Of a stretch of DNA of 64,000 nucleotides, positions 12,361 to 23,529 are shown in pieces (position 1 is the stretch's first letter; every line of letters begins with the position of its first letter). The stretch comes from Anomaloglossus baeobatrachus (taxonomy: Eukaryota; Chordata; Amphibia; Anura; Aromobatidae): contig NC_134364.1 in NCBI RefSeq assembly GCF_048569485.1, forward strand, positions 131,462,752 through 131,526,751. Reading direction: 5' to 3'. The position numbers and the translations under genes were made by a program. The notes below the pieces were generated by a model, which ran no database searches, was not told the origin of the DNA, and was given only the letters and a program-made list of their open reading frames with translations.

Positions 12361-12800
12361 ACAGCTCGTCTGTATCGTAGGCCGGGGTCCCACTGGCGTA
12401 TGGCATCATATGCGCTATGCTAATGACTTTCGGCTTAGGATCTCCTGCGAGCGTGGTCCGAGTGTCATGTGACTGTGATCTGATCCTGTGATCAGGTCAC
12501 AACTTTGGAGGAGATGGAGAGATTAATTTCTCCATCTCCTCCATTGTCAGCCTGTGCGTACATCGCACTGCAGTTGAATGTCATCAGTGCAGTCCGATGT
12601 TTCTCTCGCACCCATAGACTTGTATGGGTGTGAGTGATAGGAGACTCGCAGACAATCGCAGCATGCTGCCATTTTTTCCTCAGTCTAATTAGGGATGAGG
12701 AGAAACTCACAGATGTGAGCTGCAGCATTGTCTAACATGGGGCCGAGTGCAATGCAAGATATTCTCACACTGCACTCGGGTGAGTCATACATCAGTGTGA
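12361..12800. repeat. Unclassified MITE-like repeat, first copy
   Basis: Shares TTTCTCCATCTCCTCCATTG, ATCACAGCATGCTGC-like and CACCCATAG blocks, in the same order, with 56205-56550. Termini are not sharp, so the class is open. Confidence 0.6.
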
Positions 12801-12829
12801 CTCCACACGTACAGCAAAAATAAATAAAT

Positions 12830-13330
12830 AAAACAATTGGCATAGGACCCCCATATTATGATACCCAGCACAGATAAAGCCCACGGCCATAGGCTGCAGA
12901 CCCCAGTCTGGAGCTTATCTTGGCTGTGTATCAAAATAAGAGGAACCACATGCGACTTTTTTTTTAATTAATTATTTAAATAACTAATTTTAAAAAATCA
13001 GCGTACAGTCCCCCCCAATTTTGATACCTAGCCAAGATAAAGCTGGGGGCTGGTAATCTGTGGAGGCCCATGGTTATTGTCTCCCCCCAGCCTAAAAATA
13101 GCAAGCTGCAGTCGCCCAAGATTGTTGCATCCATTAGATGCAACAAGCTCTGCGCTTTACCTGGCTCTTCCCGATTGCCCTGGTGCAGTGGCAATTGGGG
13201 TAATGAGGTGATAATAACCATGCACAACGGTCATCAAGCCCACAATTAGTTATGGGCTCTATGGGGGTCTATGTGACCCCCCATCACTAATCCTATACAT
13301 AAAAGGAGATAAAAAGAAACGACTTTAATC
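12830..13330. repeat. Unclassified interspersed repeat (GATACCCAGC type)
   Basis: Two related parts carry GATACCCAGCACAGATAAAGC and GATACCTAGCCAAGATAAAGC. Internally repetitive, no coding capacity; possibly related to the repeat near 61560-62270. Confidence 0.45.
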
Positions 13331-13494
13331 AAAAAAAGGTATAAGGTATATGGTATCTGGATGTAAATGTTTATCTGTGATAATGACTACATCTCATCAC
13401 TACAGTGGTTACTATATAGTCTGAAATATAATAATGCCTATTGACAACTACTCCCAGTATCTCCTTACCATTTGTGATGCTAGTCACTACTTAC

Positions 13495-13975
13495 GGGTAT
13501 TATAAATGGTAGAGTAGTCAGGAAAGCCGGGATCTGGTAACAGGAGGACCTGTATGAACACATGGAGTACACAAAGGCGTAGTCAGGTCACAATCCAGGG
13601 GTCAGAACTCACGTAATGGATTCAGGGAGAAAACTGAAATGTGGTCAGGTAACGGTCCGAGGTCAAAAGCCAGGAGGTCATGACAGGAATAGGAAGCGGG
13701 CAGAGAGAAGTCAAATAATAGTCCGGGTCAGGAAACAAAGATCAGCGCACAGACACCAACACAGGCCAACAGCACAACAACAGAACCAGAAAATACGACT
13801 GGCAAGGTTCTGGGAGAGCATGCTCACTAAAAGGCAGAGCAATTACCCAGAAGATGGAACACCTGAGCAAGCAGCACCTCCTAGAACCAGCATGGAAGCA
13901 GGCACTGTCAATCAACCTGCCAGCCAGTAGCCCAGAAAAACACAGCAGAGCATCTCCTAGTGTGCAAGATGCTCT
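13495..13975 (-). repeat. Unclassified dispersed repeat, inverted relative to 28845-29460
   Basis: On the minus strand it reads AGAGCATCTTGCACACTAGG through GGTTCTAGGAGGTGCTG, with many CCTGACC words. The copy at 28845-29460 has the same order on the plus strand. The termini and class are unknown; the open frame at 13616-13930 in it is not a recognised protein. Confidence 0.6.
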
Positions 13976-13989
13976 GCACAGAGATATAT

Positions 13990-14234
13990 ATATTTATATG
14001 TTTATTCACTTATATAAGGCTGTTAATTCAACAGGAGTTTACAGATGTGATCATTACTGTCCCCATTGGGGCTTACAGTCTAAATTCCCTATCACTATGG
14101 ATTGTGGGAGGAAACTGGAGAACCCAGAGGAAACCCACGTAAACATGGTGAGAGCATTCAAACTCCTTGCAGATGTTATCCTTGGAGGGGTTTGAACACA
14201 GGACCCCAGCGCTGCAAGAACCACTGAGCCACCT
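13990..14234 (-). repeat. tRNA-headed SINE, V-SINE-like
   Basis: On the minus strand it begins GGTGGCTCAGTGG, an A-box of RNA polymerase III, and continues to GTGTTCAAACCCC, a B-box, about 35 bases on. A conserved central part follows, with words such as GTGGGTTTCCTCTGGG and CCAGTTTCCTCCCACA, as I recall from V-SINEs of fishes and amphibians. The head is a tRNA-like relic, not a tRNA gene. Confidence 0.65.
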
Positions 14235-15757
14235 TGCAGCCATATATGTGGGCGCTGACTTGACACTGCAGTTGTTCCCTGTGCTATGGTTTGCGGTGTA
14301 TTCATGTACTGATGATAGTTATGGTGCTGTGTTCCTGGACTGAGTGTGCTTCTTGTTATGTATTTCTATACTGTTGGTGGAACTGGTGATGTATTTCTGT
14401 ACTAATAGTGGTTATGGCGTTGTATTGCTGTATACTTATTGGGGCTGATTCTGTACTGAAGTAGCAATCCATAACTTGACAGATAATGTGATAAATGTCT
14501 ATGTTAATAAGTTTTGTGCCATCTGACAAGTTAAGCGTAACTACATCTGTAGTTCTGTTAAGGTCATTAATTATTAAACACTGTAGCATGCCAAATGGTA
14601 ACAGCATGTAATATGCTCACTGTTAGGATCTGGTTCTGCTTGCTGGTTCCAGTGGTCATGTGCTAACTGGCTTCACTCTTTGCTTCTCTTGATGAAGAAA
14701 AAGCTGAAGTTTTTCACTGAACATTGAGATAATTAGTAAATTAGTGTAAATATGCAAATTGCGTGTGAGTGGTCACATGACAACTACTCAGGTGGCTTAG
14801 TTTATGCATAGGAGGTGGCGCCAAACTGAATTTTTGGCCATCTATAGGTTTAACATTTTTCTGTCAACAGAGCTGGGTGACAATTTTTTAATGGCAAGAG
14901 GTACTTGTGGGGTATGTATGACTTTTTGCTAATTTGTTATCATTTTTTTGGAGATAGAATGAACAAAAAACCATCAATTCTTGATTATTTTCCATATTTT
15001 ACATACTATAAAATGCACCGGACTATAGGATGCACCAAGGTTTAGACAAAATAAAACAGGAAAAAAATATTTCCCAGTAATTATACTCCCATGATGACTT
15101 AATACGTAGGAATAGGATGAGGTAACACTACCTTTTGCATTTCATATTGCAATGCCTGAATGGAGGTTTCAAAAGGAAGTGTAGGGGTTAATGTAATGTA
15201 AATATTACGGTACATTCCAGTCTCCTCTACATTCTCAGGTGACATCATATGAAGGTTTCGATACACGACCTTCAGTGACGCAATAGGACTGTTTACTATA
15301 ATTTGAGAACTTATGCCAAGTACCAGATGAATCAATATGACCTGCACAGAGGAAGCAGTCTTACTATGCCTGTGTATAATAATACGTTAGGTACTGTAAA
15401 TTGTTGAATGAATGATGAGATGCTGCCTTTGTACATAGTAAATGAAATGGATTGGGCAAACTACTGCTCATGTTGGGGTGTAAGTGGATTTACGATTGCT
15501 GCGGGGCCCACCGGGGAATTTACCTGCCTCGCGGTGGGCCAGTCCGAGCCTGCCCATACTATTTCTTGTGGCACAAAGCAGATTGACTACATATACTGTG
15601 TAAAAGTAACAAAGCTAATGCCAGTTTGCTTTAGCACAGCTCTCATTGTGTCCGCAGCAGCCCCCACAGTGAACTTTGCCTTTCAGCTGCACTGACACCT
15701 GAGCTTCCCAGACATGGGGGCATGAGGAACGGATAAGAGAGGGACACCTGGGCACAA
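14235..15757. other. Unassigned sequence
   Basis: A/T-rich, with short repeat-like pieces: ATGCACCGGACTATAGGATGC near 15015 (a dispersed vertebrate motif) and CCCACCGGGGAATTTACC near 15508. No gene recognised. Confidence 0.45.
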
Positions 15758-15759
15758 TA

Positions 15760-17409
15760 CAGTTAGGTCCAGAAATCTTTGGACAGTGACACAATTTTGG
15801 CGAGTTGGGCTCTGCATGCCACCACATTGGATTTGAAATGAAACCTCTACAACAGAATTCAAGTGCAGATTGTAACGTTTAATTTGAAGGTTTGAACAAA
15901 AATATCTGATAGAAATTGTAGGAATTGTCACATTTCTTTACAAACACTGCACATTTTAGGAGATCAAAAGTAATTGGACAAATAAACCAAACCCAAACAA
16001 AATATTTTTATTTTCAATATTTTGTTGCGAATCCTTTGGAGGCAATCACTGCCTTAAGTCTGGAACCCATGGACATCACCAAACGCTGGGTTTCCTCCTT
16101 CTTAATGCTTTGCCAGGCCTTTACAGCCGCAGCCTTCAGGTCTTGCTTGTTTGTGGGTCTTTCCGTCTTAAGTCTGGATTTGAACAAGTGAAATGCATGC
16201 TCAATTGGGTTAAGATCTGGTGATTGACTTGGCCATTGCAGAATGTTCCACTTTTTTGCACTCATGAACTCCTGGGTAGCTTTGGCTGTATGTTTGGGGT
16301 CATTGTCCATCTGTACTATGAAGCGCCGTCCGATCAACTTTGCGGCATTTGGCTGAATCTGGGCTGAAAGTATATCCCGGTACACTTCAGAATTCATCCG
16401 GCTACTCTTGTCTGCTGTTATGTCATCAATAAACACAAGTGACCCAGTGCCATTGAAAGCCATGCATGCCCATGCCATCACGTTGCCTCCACCATGTTTT
16501 ACAGAGGATGTGGTGTGCCTTGGATCATGTGCCGTTCCCTTTCTTCTCCAAACTTTTTTCTTCCCATCATTCTGGTACAGGTTGATCTTGGTCTTATCTG
16601 TCCATAGAATACTTTTCCAGAACTGAGCTGGCTTCATGAGGTGTTTTGCAGCAAATTTAACTCTGGCCTGTCTATTTTTGGAATTGATGAATGGTTTGCA
16701 TCTAGATGTGAACCCTTTGTATTTACTTTCATGGAGTCTTCTCTTTACTGTTGACTTAGAGACAGATACACCTACTTCACTGAGAGTGTTCTGGACTTCA
16801 GTTGATGTTGTGAACGGGTTCTTCTTCACCAAAGAAAGTATGCGGCGATCATCCACCACTGTTGTCATCCGTGGACGCCCAGGCCTTTTTGAGTTCCCAA
16901 GCTCACCAGTCAATTCCTTGTTTCTCAGAATGTACCCGACTGTTGATTTTGCTACTCCAAGCATGTCTGCTATCTCTCTGATGGATTTTTTCTTTTTTTC
17001 AGCCTCAGGATGTTCTGCTTCACCTCAATTGAGAGTTCCTTAGACCGCATGTTGTCTGGTCAGAGCAACAGCTTCCAAATGCAAAACCACACACCTGTAA
17101 TCAACCCCAGACCTTTTAACTACTTCATTGATTACAGGTTAACGAGGGAGACACCTTCAGAGTTAATTGCAGCCCTTAGAGTCCCTTGTCCAATTACTTT
17201 TGGTCCCTTGAAAAAGAGGAGGCTATGCATTACAGAGCTATGATTCCTAAACCCTTTCTCCGATTTGGATGTGAAAACTCTCATATTGCAGCTGGGAGTG
17301 TGCACTTTCAGCCCATATTATATATATAATTGTATTTCTGAACATGTTTTTGTAAACAGCTAAAATAACAAAACTTGTGTCACTGTCCAAATATTTCTGG
17401 ACCTAACTG
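15760..17409 (-). mobile_element. Complete Tc1/mariner transposon
   Basis: 1650 bases with inverted ends CAGTTAGGTCCAGAAATCTT and CAGTTAGGTCCAGAAATATT, and TA on both sides (15758-15759 and 17410-17411). The two terminal repeats are alike for at least 35 bases. It encodes one transposase on the minus strand and is the best preserved DNA transposon in the window. Confidence 0.95.
16014..17050 (-). pseudogene. Tc1 transposase, one frameshift from intact
   Basis: DD34E transposase that cuts and pastes the surrounding transposon. The open part at 16014-16964 (316 residues) has the tail of the helix-turn-helix domain, the GRPR linker, ILWTDKTKINL (first Asp), VQMDNDPKHTA (second Asp) and [11 protein letters not shown] (Glu), and ends in the usual FATKY. 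The original start is at 17050 (MRSKELSIEVKQNILRL). The two frames are separated by one missing base in the A run corresponding to T 16993-16999, giving an ancestral length near 345 residues. An internal ATG at 16964 could give an N-truncated protein, probably inactive for DNA binding. Confidence 0.92.
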
Positions 17410-17411
17410 TA

Positions 17412-17853
17412 TATATGTATCTATGAGCAGTGTGATCTGCTTTCTTTGCTGCACCACATTGATCAGACAGGTCAGTGTCTGGCAGGGAGAGAAGGCACTG
17501 CACTCACTTGTACAGTATGCACGGCTGTAACGGCTCTCTGTGATCCCGGCAGGAGCAATTTTCTGACCCTCACCCAGATCACTGAGAAAGCAGCGGGAGA
17601 AGATCTAACACAGCCGATGAGGGCCTCCAGACTACAAGACAAGAACATTTTTCCTGAAAAAGAAAGCCCTTTTTCAGACATCCATATTTAAATAAGGGAA
17701 AAAAATGGTACCGGTGTCATTGGTGTATTGATGAATGTGTCATCCTATACCTTGCAATGTTAAACACAGACAGCACACAGATGCCATGTATTACAAATGG
17801 ACTTATAGACTTGTATTTGCCTTTTACCTCCGTAATACTGGAAAAAACACTGA
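17412..17853. other. Unassigned sequence between two Tc1 elements
   Basis: The short open frames at 17446-17691 are not recognised proteins. No RNA or repeat family recognised. Confidence 0.5.
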
Positions 17854-18221
17854 TACAGTGGGGAAAAAAGTATTTAGTCAGTCACCAACTGTGTAAGTTC
17901 TCCCACTTAAAATGATGAGCGAGGCCTGTAATGGACATCATAGGTGACCACAACTATGAGAGACAAAATGAGAAAGAAATCCAGAAAATCCCCACGTCTG
18001 ATTTTATTATTTTTTTTTTTGCAAATTATGGTGGAAAATAAGTATTTGGTCAATAACAAAAGTTTATCTCAATATTTGTCTCTCACAGACCTGTAACTTC
18101 TTCATTAAGAGGCTCCTCTGTCCTCCACTCATTACCTGTAGTTATGTCACCTGTTTGAACTTGTTATCAGTATAAAAGACACCTGTCCACAACCTCAAAC
18201 AGTCACACTCCAAACTCCACT

Positions 18222-19920
18222 ATGGTGAAGACCAAAGAGCTGTCAAAGGACACCAGAAACAAAATTGTAGCCCTGCACCAGGCTGTGAACACTAAATCTG
18301 CAATAGGCAAGCAGCTTGGTGTGATGAAATCAACTGTGGGAGCACTAATAAGAAAATGGAAGACATACAAAACCACTGATAATCTCCCTCAATCTGGGGC
18401 TCCACTCAAGATCTCACCCTGTGGGGTCAAAATGATCACATGAATGGTGAGCAAAAATCACAGAACCACACAGAGGGACCTAGTGAATGACCTGCATAGA
18501 GCTGGGACCACTGTAACAAAGTCTACCATCAGTAACACATTACGCCACCAGGGACTCAGATCCTGCAGTGCCAGACGTGTTCCCCTGCTTAAGCCAGTAC
18601 ATGTCTGAAGTTTGCTAGAGAGCATTTTGATTATCCAGGAGAGTATTGGGAGAATGTCATATGGTCTGATGAAATCATAGTAGAACTGTTTGGTTGAAAC
18701 ACAACTCGTCGTGTTTGGAGGAGACAGAATACTGAGTTGCATCCAAAGAACACCATACCTACTGTGAAGCATGGGGATGGCAACATCAAGCTTTGGGGCT
18801 CTTTCTCTGTAAAGGGACCAGGGTGACTGATTTGTGTACATAAAACAATGAATGGGGCAATATATCTTGAGATTTTGAGTGCAAAGCTCCTTCCATCAGC
18901 AAGGGCATTGAAGACGAAACGTGGCTGGGTCTTTTAGCATGATAATGATCCCAAGCACACCGCCAGGGCAATGAAGTAGTGGCTTTGTAAGAAGCATATG
19001 AAGATCCTGGAGTGTCATAGCCAGTCTCCAGATCTCAACCCCATAGAAAACCTTTGGAGGGAGTTGAAAGTCCGTGTTGGCCAGTGACAGGCCCAAAACA
19101 TCACTGCTCTAGAGGAGATCTGCACGGAGGAGTGGGCCAACATACCGTCAACAGTGTGTGCCAACCGGAGGAATGGGCCATCATACCACCAACAGTGTGT
19201 GCCAACCGGAGGAATGGGCCAACATACTACCAACAGTGTGTGCCAACTGGAGGAATGGGCCAACATCCCACCAACAGTGTGTGCCAACCGGAGGAATGGG
19301 CCAACATCCCACCAACAGTGTGTGCCAACCGGAGGAATGGGCCAACATACCACCAACAGTGTGTGCCAACCGGAGGAATGGGCCAACATATCACCAACAG
19401 TGTGTGCCAACCGGAGGAATGGGCCAACATACCACCAACAGTGTGTGCCAACCGGAGGAATGGGCCAACATACCACCAACAGTGTGTGCCAACCGGAGGA
19501 ATGGGCCAACATACCACCAACAGTGTGTGCCAACCGGAGGAATGGGCCAACATACCACCAACAGTGTGTGCCAACCGGAGGAATGGGCCAACATACCACC
19601 AACAGTGTGTGCCAACCGGAGGAATGGGCCAACATACCACCAACAGTGTGTGCCAACTGGAGGAATGGGCCAACATACCACCAACAGTGTGTGCCAACCG
19701 GAGGAATAAGCCAACATACCACCAACAGTGTGTGCCACCCGGAGAAATGGGCCAACATACCACCAACAGTGTGTGCCACCCGGAGGAATGGGCCAACATA
19801 CCACCAACAGTGTGTGCCAACTGGAGGAATGGGCCAACATACCACCAACAGTGTGTGCCAACCTGGTGAAGACAGAAAACATTTCACCTCTGTCATTGCC
19901 AACAAAGGATATATAACAAA
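18222..19920 (+). pseudogene. Tc1-like transposase pseudogene
   Basis: Begins [20 protein letters not shown] with a helix-turn-helix ([21 protein letters not shown]) and ends SVIANKGYITKY. Stops follow VKMIT (about 18441) and several later points, including one after LLKPVHV near 18605. [10 protein letters not shown] survives only as [17 protein letters not shown] near 19020. The C-terminal word EEWANIP.TVCAN has been amplified into the minisatellite at 19131-19866. Confidence 0.88.
19131..19866. repeat. 41-bp minisatellite born from a transposase gene end
   Basis: About 18 tandem copies of a 41-base unit starting AACAGTGTGTGCCAACCGGA. The first unit continues the transposase reading and the last unit returns to it. 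As 41 is not a multiple of three, all frames read related NRRNGPTYHQQCVPTGG-type polypeptides on the plus strand; these are not genes. Confidence 0.97.
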
Positions 19921-20137
19921 ATATTGAGATGAACTTTTGTTATTGACCAAATACTTATTTTCCACCATAATTTGCAAAACAAAATCTTGCCAAATCAGAC
20001 GCGGTGATTTTCTGGATTTTCTCATTTTCCCTCTCATAGCTGTGGTCACCTCTGACGTCAATTACAGGCAAATCTCATCTTTATAAGGGGGAGACGCGCA
20101 CAATTGGGGGCTGAATAATGACTTTTTTCCCACTGTA

Positions 20138-20780
20138 TTTGAATAGCACCATAGATGATAATGGGTACGTGGTGTATCTGGGAAAATACGGATATAACAC
20201 ATATGTGCAGCCCGGACACCTGAACGGGGCCTTATAGTCCAATAAATATATTATATAGATGCTTTCTTGAACACCGTTCCCCGCTCTGTATAACTGACGT
20301 CATCTTTATTCTGCAGGTCAATAAAATGTTTATAAGAACAAATTTTAGATTTATTTTAAAATGTTTTTCTTCTTTTGCACAGAAAATAGTTTTTTTTAAT
20401 GATAAATGAATGGAATAGTGTTATACTGCAGAATCTTACAAGAACGGTAATACCAAATATGTGTTGCTTTTACAAATAAACTATTTTATAATTAAAAGTA
20501 GAATTTTTTAATATTTATATTTATTTTTTAGAAATAAAACCTTTTTGTCCATACTTGGGAGGGCTTGGACATGTGTTGATCTAATCACCTTGATAATTAC
20601 ACACATTATGAGGTACAATGCCGGTCAGCGGGTGACCCTGACCCTGGCAGACACGCAGGTCATGCTTAGGCCTCAGGCTGCCATGGCAACCCCAGTGGCA
20701 CAATGGTGGCCAGACAGAGACCGCGATCTCTCTGTCAAAGTCTTCACTTTTGTGGTCAATACAACTGTGGCACGTGAAGT
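20138..20780. other. Unassigned A/T-rich sequence
   Basis: No recognised gene; the open frame at 20545-20811 matches no family I know. Confidence 0.45.
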
Positions 20781-22321
20781 GTTAAGCAGCCATTATCACA
20801 CACAGCTGTAATCCTGCTTGTTGTAGTGGGACAGACATCTTGATTTCTTGAGTATTGAGTGCCACGTGCAGAAATCCCTGCAGGAGGTTATTAATTAATT
20901 GTCTGAGGAATGATCTGCCAAAAATCATCAAGTTCCGCTGCTGGCAGCTCTCTTTTGTAATTGGCGACCAAGGACGTCCCAGATGTACTCGATGGGAGCC
21001 AAGTCCATAGATGCTGCAGGCCGAGGTAACATGCTGCTTGTGCCGCCCCAGCAGCGGATCGATCCGCTCGGATCCGGGGGTAGTGTGCATTCGTGGCTCG
21101 AGGGTCTCCGGACCCGGGGGCTTAGGGGCCACACTCAAATGTAAGGGGGTATTTATAGGGGATTTGATATAGTTCGTGATGCCCCCCGTGGTGTACGATA
21201 ATTGGAGAGTCCCGCCGCTGCCGTTGGGAGTACCCGGGGTGATGGAGTGGGGCAGCTAGGTGACGTTGCCCTCCCACGGGTAGGGGTAAGCCCTGGGACT
21301 CTGGATGGTGATGCAGAGACGCAGTGCAGGGGTCAGTCGGGTACTCACTCAGCAATGAAGCAGAAGCTGACAACAGGGTAAACCAAGTGTCTGAACGCCG
21401 CTACCTCTCGAGGGGAGTTCGTCCGGGTCCCATCCCCTGCAGTGCTGCTGGTGGTCTGTAACCTGCCTCCTGCCACTAGATTTTAGAGTGTCCGTTGTGG
21501 TCCGGTAGCTTGGAGCTTTCCGGGCCCCGCTCCCCACTACGGCTAAGTGAAGGAGCCTGATCTCAGAGCTCACGCTTGGGATTTCAGTGGGCTGCTTGCT
21601 AGGAAAGCCCTATCCCACTCGTTGACCTAGTGCCCCCGATCTCTGAGCTTTGTGGGAACAGTCCATAAAGGCCCTGTACTCCGCAGGTTAATTGCCGGGT
21701 TGCCTGAAGCTTCTCCTCGACCTAGGGTCCATGTACCCCGTCGTGCCTTTTGCTCCAGACCGGTGATAGGACCAGGCTGCAGACCATCCTCTTGACAGGT
21801 CCCAGGCACCTAGCCTCAATCCCCTGCAACCGGGTCTCCGACTCCTCTAGGTCCAGACCACCGTCTGTGACCTAGTTTACTTCTCCCCTGGGAGCTCCGA
21901 CTCCCAGCTTCCTCAGAGCTCCTCACAGCTCGAGGGCTACCACTCAACTCACTTGACACCTCCCACCTCCCTGCCTGACCCCTAGGTGGGCGGCCCTATT
22001 CCTGCTTAAGGAGCCCACTGGTGTGCCTGACAGGTGTGGTGGTGCAAAGTGTATCTAGGATTTGTGAATGCTGGTGGAGGCAACACTGCAGAATAGAGAC
22101 CCAGAACCATGGGGGGTCGAATACTGCACTGAAGAGAGAGAGCGTGCAGTACCCTGTGATGACCTGAATAGCCCAGGGGCGTCACACTGCTCACAGTATA
22201 AACAGCAACATGCGGCCTAGTGTTGTGGTGTTGAAAAATACTTTGAAGAAATGACTTATACCCCTGATTACACGACTGATCCAATCTGTACTGCAAGTGA
22301 AATTGGACATCACATAGCAAG
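20781..22321 (-). pseudogene. Tc1-like transposase fossil split by an LTR
   Basis: On the minus strand the right part carries FQHHNTRPHVAVYTVS (second-Asp region, where the Asp is replaced by His) near 22195-22240. The left part carries MDLAPIEYIWDVLGRQL, the Glu region, at about 20955-21010. They are separated by the LTR at 21039-22186. Frames are broken by stops and shifts, and the N-terminal half is not visible. Confidence 0.75.
21039..22186 (-). mobile_element. Solo gypsy-type LTR inside a Tc1-like fossil, CTGCT duplication
   Basis: Starts TGTGCCGCCCCAGCAG and ends GGGGCGTCACA, flanked by CTGCT (21034-21038 and 22187-22191). Shares TCCGGACCCGGGGG and CTCGAGG blocks with the LTRs at 4876, 58393 and 63372. 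Confidence 0.85.
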
Positions 22322-22679
22322 TAGTGATGGGCAGTCCGGCTTTTTTGGTGACCCAGTTCCCATGACTCCACTCACCAAAAAAAGCTGCCTCTCTTGGATC
22401 GTTCATCACCAGGTGAACACATATGTAAGATTATATTAACGCCGCCGAAACCCCATCCACCCGCGGCGAAACCCCACCCACTAACAACGGGCCAATTAAA
22501 TTGTTGAGTGGGCGAGGTTTCATTCAGGTGGGCAGGTTTCATCCACTGAACATCAGACTTTTACACCCAGTGAGAGCCATTAAGAGAATTTAGTGCCTCA
22601 CACTGGGGTGCTGGCTACTGTTAGTCACAGCAGGGAGCCGGATCTTTGTGTTGGATCGTTCGCAACCGACACATCCCTA
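22322..22679. mobile_element. hAT-like MITE
   Basis: Bounded by TAGTGATGGGC and, inverted, TAGGGATGTGTC, a terminal pattern usual in hAT elements. The 8-bp flanks ATAGCAAG and CTACCAAG agree at six of eight bases, as an aged hAT target duplication would. Inside, two GAAACCCCACCCA-type words are repeated in both directions. No coding capacity. Confidence 0.6.
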
Positions 22680-22689
22680 CTACCAAGCT

Positions 22690-23290
22690 TAAGGGGTAAA
22701 AGAGTGCCTACACAAACCATCAGAATGTGTGTGCATGACATTAGGCTGTAAGACACCCCTCTGGAAGGCTGTCACATCTGTGCAGGTTTCTGCCCCCTCT
22801 GTATCTGCTTCGGCCACTAGGTGGCGCAGTGTCCTTGCCGCTGTTGCCCTTGTGATGCGTGACAGTGACAGCCCTGTTTTATTCTTTGGACTTTTGATGC
22901 CACGAGATCAGGGAGGTATGGGGTTAATTTGGTTTTGATTATCCCTTTCTGAGTGCCCTGGGCTGAGGTGTCTGCTATTAAACCCCTGGGTCTGTGATTT
23001 CCCCTGTCGGGCAATCAGTGCTGCTTCTCTTATAGCGCTAGGCCTTGCTCCTCTGTTGTCTGTCTGATTTCTCCTGTTTTTGATCTGGACTTTAATTTTG
23101 ACCATGCACTTGCTTTCTAATTTTGTCCCTGACATGACCTCTTAGCATTGATATCCCATTCAACTCCTCTTTCCTTCAGCGTGCTCCACCGGTCAGCAGC
23201 GGACTCCCAGCCCAGGAGCTCCAGTGTAGTTCCAAATCCCTGTACAGGTGTTAAAGGGTGAAGGTTCAGGAACCCCTGAGATCTGGTTAA
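22690..23290. other. Unassigned sequence with a strong CTCF-like motif
   Basis: No gene recognised. A CTCF-type motif lies at 22814-22827 and is listed separately; the rest is unclassified. Confidence 0.5.
22814..22827 (+). promoter_or_regulatory. CTCF-type motif
   Basis: CCACTAGGTGGCGC fits the vertebrate CTCF core consensus CCASYAGRKGGCRS at all 14 positions. Function depends on chromatin and is not shown by the sequence. Confidence 0.45.
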
Positions 23291-23529
23291 GGCCTCTTTC
23301 ACACATCAGTGAAAAACACAGGCGTTTTTCACTGACATGTTAAAGGTGTGTATGTCCCTCTGTGTGCTGTGATTTTGGCACACGTGTGATCTCCATGTGC
23401 TATCTGTGATAATACATGGAGATCAGGCTCTTAGGCTACTTTCACACATCCGGCTTGAGCAGTGAGGCTCAATCCGGCTGTGCAAGCTATGCAACGGATG
23501 CGGCGAAAATACCGTAAATCCTTTGCATA

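Larger units (their letters stand above)
17856..20135 (+). mobile_element. Tc1-like transposon enlarged by an internal minisatellite
   Basis: Ends CAGTGGGGAAAAAAGTATTT and, inverted, CAGTGGGAAAAAAGTCATTA, with TA on both sides (17854-17855, 20136-20137). The element would be about 1.6 kb without its 41-bp array. The right part repeats the GCAAATTATGGTGGAAAATAAG block of the left end, so the terminal inverted repeats are long (about 200 bases). Confidence 0.92.

Noticed and set aside
14190-14234. Possible tRNA gene
   Set aside because: A- and B-box words are present but no complete cloverleaf; it is the head of a SINE.
19015-20061. Long open frames of 348, 271, 257, 197 and 183 residues
   Set aside because: All are the 41-bp minisatellite read in different frames; only the seed EEWANIP.TVCAN is from a real gene, a dead Tc1 transposase.
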